Below are positions 59,639 through 64,000 of a stretch of 64,000 bases of DNA, piece by piece. The DNA is taken from NCBI RefSeq assembly GCF_029968095.1, contig NZ_JASCIR010000004.1:248001-312000 (forward strand), in the 5' to 3' direction. Within the stretch, counting starts at the first letter, position 1. Each line of letters begins with the position of its first letter. The DNA is from Streptomyces solicavernae (GTDB lineage: Bacteria > Actinomycetota > Actinomycetes > Streptomycetales > Streptomycetaceae). Under the pieces are notes generated by a model. It ran no database searches, had not been told where the DNA came from, and worked only from the letters and a program-made list of their open reading frames with translations. A program made the position numbers and the translations under genes.

Positions 59639-60073
59639 ATGAACGAGAAAGCCCAACTCCCTTCCGTGCGCGAGGCGTTCTACCTGAGGGAGCGCAGGTC
59701 CGTCTCGCGCGCCCGTGAACTCGCCCGGCGCGCCCTCAAGGACTGGGACCTCACCCGGCGTGCCGACGACGTGGCGCTGTGCGTGAGCGAACTCGCCACC
59801 AACGCCCTGCTGCACGGCGTACCGCCGGGACGCGGCTATCTGCTGCGGATCGCCGCACGCGCGGACGGCGCCGTACGAGTCGAGGTGCACGACAGCGGCG
59901 GCGGAGAGGTGCGGTCGCCCGGCGCGGAGCCGGAGGACGAGGGCGGGCGCGGGCTGCACCTGGTCGGCGCGCTCGCGGACCGGTGGGGGGTGGGGCAGCG
60001 GGTGCCGGGCAAGGTCGTGTGGTGCGAGTTCGACGGCGATTGTCAGTGGCGGGTGGCACGATCGGACGTATGA
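59639..60073 (+). CDS. Anti-sigma-type HATPase_c_2 ATP-binding protein
   Basis: 144 residues. N-box 'ELATNALLHG' (Asn55), 'VEVHDSGGG' (Asp85) and 'GGRGLHLVGALADRWG' form the GHKL ATP site of RsbW/SpoIIAB-like proteins. Such proteins either phosphorylate anti-anti-sigma factors or act in regulator cassettes; no sigma factor is nearby. It is divergent from the XRE gene and overlaps the next gene by four bases (ATGA). Confidence 0.88.
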   Translation: MNEKAQLPSVREAFYLRERRSVSRARELARRALKDWDLTRRADDVALCVSELATNALLHGVPPGRGYLLRIAARADGAVRVEVHDSGGGEVRSPGAEPEDEGGRGLHLVGALADRWGVGQRVPGKVVWCEFDGDCQWRVARSDV

Positions 60074-60618
60074 CGGAGACCTTGGAGTTCGCGGACCTGG
60101 CCGGGCTGGAGGGCTGGCTGGAGCGGCATCACGACGTGCAGGCCGGGCTCTGGGTGAAGGTCGCCAAGAAGGGCTCGGGCATCGCGTCGGTGACGGCGGG
60201 CGAGGTGAACGACGCGGCGCTGTGCTGGGGCTGGATCACCGGTCAGCGCAAGGCAGTTGACGCGGCGTACTACGTCCAGAAGATCACGCCGAGACGGGCG
60301 CGCAGCGTGTGGTCGCAGGTGAACGTGCGCAGGGTCGCGGAGCTGATCGCCGACGGGCGGATGCGGGAGCCGGGGCTCGCGGAGATCGAGGCGGCGAAGG
60401 CGGACGGCCGCTGGGACGCGGCGTACGCCTCACAGAAGGACGCCACCGTCCCGGAGGATCTCGCGGCGGCGCTCGACGCGGACCCGAAGGCGAGACGGGC
60501 GTACGAGAACCTGGGCCGGACGGACGCGTATCTCGTGCTGCTGCCGCTCCTGAAGGCGCGTACGGCCGAGGCGCGGGAGGCCGCGCTGCGCGCGGCGGTG
60601 GCCCGGCTCGGGGCATGA
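60070..60618 (+). CDS. YdeI/OmpD-associated-family protein
   Basis: 182 residues, coupled to the ATPase gene by ATGA. 'LERHHDVQAGLWVKVAKKGSG', 'DAALCWGWITGQRKAVD' and 'WSQVNVRRVAELIADGRM' are the YdeI-type signatures (also called bacteriocin-protection family). The molecular role is not established. Confidence 0.88.
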   Translation: MTETLEFADLAGLEGWLERHHDVQAGLWVKVAKKGSGIASVTAGEVNDAALCWGWITGQRKAVDAAYYVQKITPRRARSVWSQVNVRRVAELIADGRMREPGLAEIEAAKADGRWDAAYASQKDATVPEDLAAALDADPKARRAYENLGRTDAYLVLLPLLKARTAEAREAALRAAVARLGA

Positions 60619-60655
60619 GCGCCCGCCCTCCGACGGGGGAGCGGAGGGCGGGCGC
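60619..60655. terminator. Bidirectional hairpin between ydeI-like and yceI genes
   Basis: A perfect 14-bp stem (60619-60632 with 60642-60655) begins at the base after the ydeI-like stop. The remaining bases to 60734 hold nothing recognised. Confidence 0.88.
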
Positions 60656-60734
60656 AGCTCATGGGGGAGGGTTCCCGGGGCCCGGGGGACCCCGCCTCGC
60701 GGACGCCCGGGGTTCTCCCAGGCCTCGCGGACGG

Positions 60735-61340
60735 TTACTTCTTGATCGCCGAGATGTCGAAGTTCAGCTTGATCTTGTCCGAGATGAGCACGCCACCGGT
60801 CTCAAGCGCGGCGTTCCAGGTCAGGTCCCACTCCGAGCGCAGGATCTCCGCCTTGCCCTCGAAGCCGACGCGCTCGTTGCCGAACGGGTCCTTCGCCGAG
60901 CCGTTGTACTCCAGGTCGATCGTGACCGGCTTCGTGACGCCCTTGATGGTGAGGTCGCCGGTGATCCGGTAGTCGTCGCCGCCGAGGGCCTCGGCCGAGG
61001 TGGAGCGGAAGGTCATCGCCGGGAACTGCTCGGCGTCGAAGAAGTCGGCGCTCTTGAGGTGGCCGTCACGGTCCGCGGCGCCGGTGTCGACGCTGTCCAT
61101 CTTGATGTCGAGGCTCGCGGTGGACGCGGCCGGGTTCGAGCCGTCCAGGCGCAGGCTGCCCTCGAAGTCGAGGAAGGCACCCTTGACGTTCGTGACCATC
61201 GCGTGCCGGGCGGTGAAGCCGAGCGCCGAGTGCGACGGGTCGATCGCGTAGTCACCGGTCAGCGCGGCCAGCTCCGGGCTGACACCCGCGGGGGCGGGGA
61301 CGGTGGCGGTGGTCTCGTTCTTGCGGCCGAAGATGCCCAT
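60735..61340 (-). CDS. YceI-family lipocalin-like protein
   Basis: 201 residues from the ATG at 61340 with AGGAG upstream. 'GDYAIDPSHSALGFTARHAMVTNVKG' is the family start and 'NFDISAIKK' its end. YceI proteins form a beta-barrel binding polyisoprenoid or amphiphilic lipids. The N-terminal 40 residues (MGIFGRKNE..) show no signal peptide, so it is probably cytoplasmic here. Twin operators in front (61388 and 61425) suggest tight repression. Confidence 0.9.
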   Translation of the reverse strand: MGIFGRKNETTATVPAPAGVSPELAALTGDYAIDPSHSALGFTARHAMVTNVKGAFLDFEGSLRLDGSNPAASTASLDIKMDSVDTGAADRDGHLKSADFFDAEQFPAMTFRSTSAEALGGDDYRITGDLTIKGVTKPVTIDLEYNGSAKDPFGNERVGFEGKAEILRSEWDLTWNAALETGGVLISDKIKLNFDISAIKK

Positions 61341-61387
61341 GACTGCTCCTGAGGGGGACGGGCTCCGGAAAGACTCCGAAGCAGGAG

Positions 61388-61438
61388 GTTTAACTTTCAA
61401 CGAGATTCACCGTAGCGCGATGAAGTTCAAATTTCAAC
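61388..61438 (-). promoter_or_regulatory. yceI promoter flanked by twin operators
   Basis: On the minus strand, -35 TTGAAA and -10 TACGGT have a 17-bp spacer. GTTGAAATTTGAAC (61425-61438) covers the -35, and GTTGAAAGTTAAAC (61388-61401), 12 of 14 identical, lies just after the start of transcription. Each is nearly palindromic. MarR-type repressors bind such sites; no such gene is in the window. Confidence 0.7.
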
Positions 61439-61558
61439 AGTTGGGGGAGGCGGGTGGGATTCGGGTGTGTCGGACTCCTTGCCGGGAGCGGCCGCGGCGG
61501 TAACGGTATGGACCACGCCGACCGGGGCAACGCCCGTACCCACAGCGGAGGTTGAGAC

Positions 61559-63886
61559 GTGCCGACGACACGCCGTACGTTCCTGACAGCCACGACCGCC
61601 ACGGCGGCGGGGGCCGCGATGGCCGTACACGGACCACCCGCCAGCGCCGCGCAGGCGGACCCGTACGACACCCTCAGGGCCCGCTGGCTCACCATCCAGC
61701 TCGGCACCGGCTACGACCCGGCCGCCGAGCCCTTCGCCGCCCGCCTCAAGGAGACCGGCGAGCTGGCCCGCGGCTTTCGCGCGACCATGGCGCCCACCGC
61801 CGACTCCCTGTGGCCCGGCCACTCCTTCGACCCGCCCGCCGGCATCACCCAGAGCTACAGCCGCCTCTGGACGATGACCAGGGCCTACGCCCAGGAAGGC
61901 ACCGGCCTGACCGGCGACACCGGCCTCCTCGCCGACATCCGCCGCGGCCTCGACCACCTCTCCGCGACCGTCTACAACCCGTCCACCACCCGCTACGGAA
62001 ACTGGTGGGAGTGGCAGATCGGCTCCCCCCGCCTGCTCCTCGACATCACCGCCACGCTCCACGACGAGCTGAGCGAGGCCCAGCGCGAGGCGGCCTGCGC
62101 GGCCGTCGACCACTTCATCCCGGACCGCATGCTCGGCGACTACACCGGCACCTCGACCGGCGCCAACCGCGTCGACCTGTGCCGCTCGGTCGCCCTGCGC
62201 GGCGTCGTCGGCAAGAGGCCCGAGAAGATCGCCCTCGCCCGCGACGCCCTCTCCCCGGTCTTCCCGTACGTCACCAAGGGCGACGGGCTCTACGCCGACG
62301 GCTCGTTCGTGCAGCACACCTGGGTCGCGTACTCGGGTACGTACGGGCAGGTCCTGCTCGACGGGCTCGGGCGGCTCTTCGCGCTGCTCGCCGGGTCGAC
62401 GTGGGAAGTGCGGGACCCCAACCGGCAGATCATCCTGGACAGCGTCGAGCACGCCTTCGCGCCGCTCATCCACGACGGGCTGATGATGGACAGCGTCAAC
62501 GGCCGTGCCATCAGCCGGGGTTATCTGAAGTCCGACGACCGCCGGGTGATGCGCTCCGACCACTTCCACGGCCAGGCCCTGATCGCCGCGATCGCCCTGC
62601 TCGCCCAGGGCGCGAGTCCCGCCGAACGGGACCGCTGGCACGGCATGGTCAAGGGCTGGATCGCGCGGGACACGGTCACCCCGATCCTCACCGGCCGCCA
62701 GTTCGGCACCGACGACCTGGCCCGGCTGCACACCGTCCAGGCGGCGCCCGTATCCGCCGCGCCCGAACCGGTCGCGCACCGGCTGTTCACGTCCATGGAC
62801 CGGGCCGTGCACCGGCGCCCCGGCTGGGCCGCGAACATCTCGATGGCCTCGGAGCGGATCGCGTACTACGAGTGCGGCAACGGCGAGAACCCGCGCGGCT
62901 GGCACACGGGCGCCGGGATGCTCTATTGGTGGGGGCCCGAGGGGAAGAGCGACCAGTACACCGACTGGTTCTGGCCGACCGTCGACTTCTACCGGCTGCC
63001 CGGAACCACCGTGTCCACCAAGCGACTTGCCGACAAGGCGGGCGGCGAGTGGGGCGAGCCGAAGCCCGGCGTGCAGTGGGTCGGCGGCGCCACCGACGGC
63101 GAGTTCGCGGCCGTCGGCCAGCATCTGAAGGGGCTCGGCTCCACCCTGGAAGCCCGTAAGTCCTGGTTCTGCGTGGACGATGCGGTGATCTGCCTCGGCG
63201 CGGGGATCACAGCGCGCGACGGCGTGCCGGTGGAGACGGTCGTCGACAACCGGAACCTCGGCGAGTCCGGCTCCAACTCCCTTACAGTGAAGGGCCGTTG
63301 GGCCCATCTGGAGGGCCACGGCGGCTGGGTCCTGCCCGCGGGCGGACGCCTGCGCACCCTCCGCGAGGACCGCACCGGCGCCTGGTCCGACATCAACACC
63401 ACCAGCTCCACCGAGCGCCGCACCCGCCGCTGGCAGACCCTGTGGCTCGACCACGGCACCGACCCCACCGACGCCTCGTACGTGTACCTCCTCATGCCCG
63501 GCGCCTCGCCTCCCGAGCTGGCCGAGCGCGCCGCCGACCGGGGCTGGCTGCGGATCCTCGCCAACGACGCCGCCCGCCAGGCCGTCGCCGTCCGCTCCCT
63601 CGGCCTGACCGCGGCCAACTTCTGGACGCCCGGTACCGTGAGGGGTCTCACCGTCACCGGGCCGTCCAGCGTGCTGCTGCGCCACCGCGGCCGCACCGCC
63701 GGTCTCACGGTCAGCGAGCCGACCCGCACCGGGCGGCCCTTCGAGCTCGTCTGGCACCATCGGGCCGCCCGCGTCACCGCGCACGATCCGTCGGTGGAGG
63801 TGCTCTCCACCGGGCGCGAACTGCGGCTCCGGATCACTCCGGGGACGGCGGGCGGCGCTCATCACTGCAGGGTCGCGCTCGGCTGA
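61559..63886 (+). CDS. Tat-exported polysaccharide lyase family 8 enzyme
   Basis: 775 residues from a GTG after GGAGGTTGAGAC. Tat signal 'TTRRTFLTATTATAAG' (3-18). An alpha/alpha-toroid domain (about 40-390) has 'NWWEWQIGSPRLL' (148-160), catalytic Asn203 ('TGANRVD'), His253 and Tyr262 ('FVQHTWVAYSGTYG'), and Arg in 'VNGRAISRG'. Beta-sandwich domains follow to the end. Family members cleave hyaluronan, chondroitin or xanthan by beta-elimination; which one is used here is open. Secreted. Confidence 0.92.
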   Translation: MPTTRRTFLTATTATAAGAAMAVHGPPASAAQADPYDTLRARWLTIQLGTGYDPAAEPFAARLKETGELARGFRATMAPTADSLWPGHSFDPPAGITQSYSRLWTMTRAYAQEGTGLTGDTGLLADIRRGLDHLSATVYNPSTTRYGNWWEWQIGSPRLLLDITATLHDELSEAQREAACAAVDHFIPDRMLGDYTGTSTGANRVDLCRSVALRGVVGKRPEKIALARDALSPVFPYVTKGDGLYADGSFVQHTWVAYSGTYGQVLLDGLGRLFALLAGSTWEVRDPNRQIILDSVEHAFAPLIHDGLMMDSVNGRAISRGYLKSDDRRVMRSDHFHGQALIAAIALLAQGASPAERDRWHGMVKGWIARDTVTPILTGRQFGTDDLARLHTVQAAPVSAAPEPVAHRLFTSMDRAVHRRPGWAANISMASERIAYYECGNGENPRGWHTGAGMLYWWGPEGKSDQYTDWFWPTVDFYRLPGTTVSTKRLADKAGGEWGEPKPGVQWVGGATDGEFAAVGQHLKGLGSTLEARKSWFCVDDAVICLGAGITARDGVPVETVVDNRNLGESGSNSLTVKGRWAHLEGHGGWVLPAGGRLRTLREDRTGAWSDINTTSSTERRTRRWQTLWLDHGTDPTDASYVYLLMPGASPPELAERAADRGWLRILANDAARQAVAVRSLGLTAANFWTPGTVRGLTVTGPSSVLLRHRGRTAGLTVSEPTRTGRPFELVWHHRAARVTAHDPSVEVLSTGRELRLRITPGTAGGAHHCRVALG

Positions 63887-64000
63887 GCCGCTTCGCGGTT
63901 TTGTGGAACCCCCACAAGCCGACGCCCCCTTCAGCAGTCACATCAGCTGCACCCCGAAGGGTTCCAGGTACGGTTCTGTCCGGGGGTACCAGGAAAACGG
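63887..64000 (+). other. Intergenic end of window
   Basis: No gene is recognised in the last 114 bases. GTGGAACCCCCAC (63903-63915) can form a small hairpin after the lyase gene. Confidence 0.5.

Overview
The window is chromosomal DNA from a Streptomyces-type actinomycete. The signs are very high GC with G/C-ending third codon positions, frequent GTG starts, Tat signal peptides, leaderless-looking starts, and typical Streptomyces families (DUF397, WhiJ-like XRE regulators, MMPL exporters, fused UreAB). From memory, the gene order (cysteine desulfurase, mnmA, ligA, rmdB-like, gatCAB, cdgE-like, ilvBNC, serA, PucR/proline dehydrogenase/pruA, leuB, ilvE, ureAB-ureC, aguA, cimA) follows the conserved core of the S. 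coelicolor chromosome around SCO5486-SCO5530. No tRNA, rRNA, CRISPR, prophage or insertion sequence was recognised.

Layout. 1-2.1 kb: end of a thioesterase gene, a decayed WYL-type regulator, a TetR gene and two tiny membrane-protein genes. 2.1-11.2 kb: an alpha/beta hydrolase, tRNA thiolation genes (cysteine desulfurase, mnmA), a cell-wall amidase, and a run of LOG, SDR, MetE-like and ligA. 11.5-17.3 kb: a GGDEF-EAL protein (rmdB-like) and the Glu-tRNA(Gln) amidotransferase genes gatC, gatA and gatB. 17.4-26.4 kb: a secreted phospholipase C, an MMPL exporter, a PQQ-type sugar dehydrogenase lipoprotein, an aldo/keto reductase and a 2-hydroxyacid dehydrogenase. 26.6-45 kb: a second c-di-GMP gene (cdgE-like), then branched-chain amino acid and serine biosynthesis (ilvB, ilvN, ilvC, serA, leuB, ilvE) interrupted by proline catabolism under a PucR regulator, a nitroreductase and a Tat-exported phosphatase. 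45.2-51 kb: a nitrogen module (NCS1 permease, fused ureAB, ureC, agmatine deiminase, TetR). 51-54.3 kb: a secreted serine protease and cimA. 54.4-64 kb: accessory genes, namely a Gly-rich membrane protein, a damaged HxlR/imine-reductase pair, an intact imine reductase, TetR, a DUF397/XRE/ATPase module, YdeI, YceI and a Tat-exported PL8 polysaccharide lyase.

How parts fit together. ilvB and cimA share one regulatory design: a near-identical CATA(A/G)TGAGACC box, about 50 bases further on a short leader peptide rich in Ile/Leu/Val or Ile-Ile codons, then a hairpin, then a terminator with a T-run. Acetolactate synthase and citramalate synthase would therefore be attenuated by branched-chain amino acid supply. 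The two c-di-GMP genes appear complementary: one has intact GGDEF and EAL motifs, the other an intact GGDEF and a degenerate EAL. The urease-like structural genes sit with agmatine deiminase and a permease but without urease accessory genes.

The least ordinary signals are the paired attenuators, the urease-like/agmatine module, tandem Asp-type and Tyr-type imine reductases (the first frameshifted), a low-GC patch over the LigA BRCT domain, twin operators at yceI, and short direct repeats that begin at the stop codon of at least five genes.
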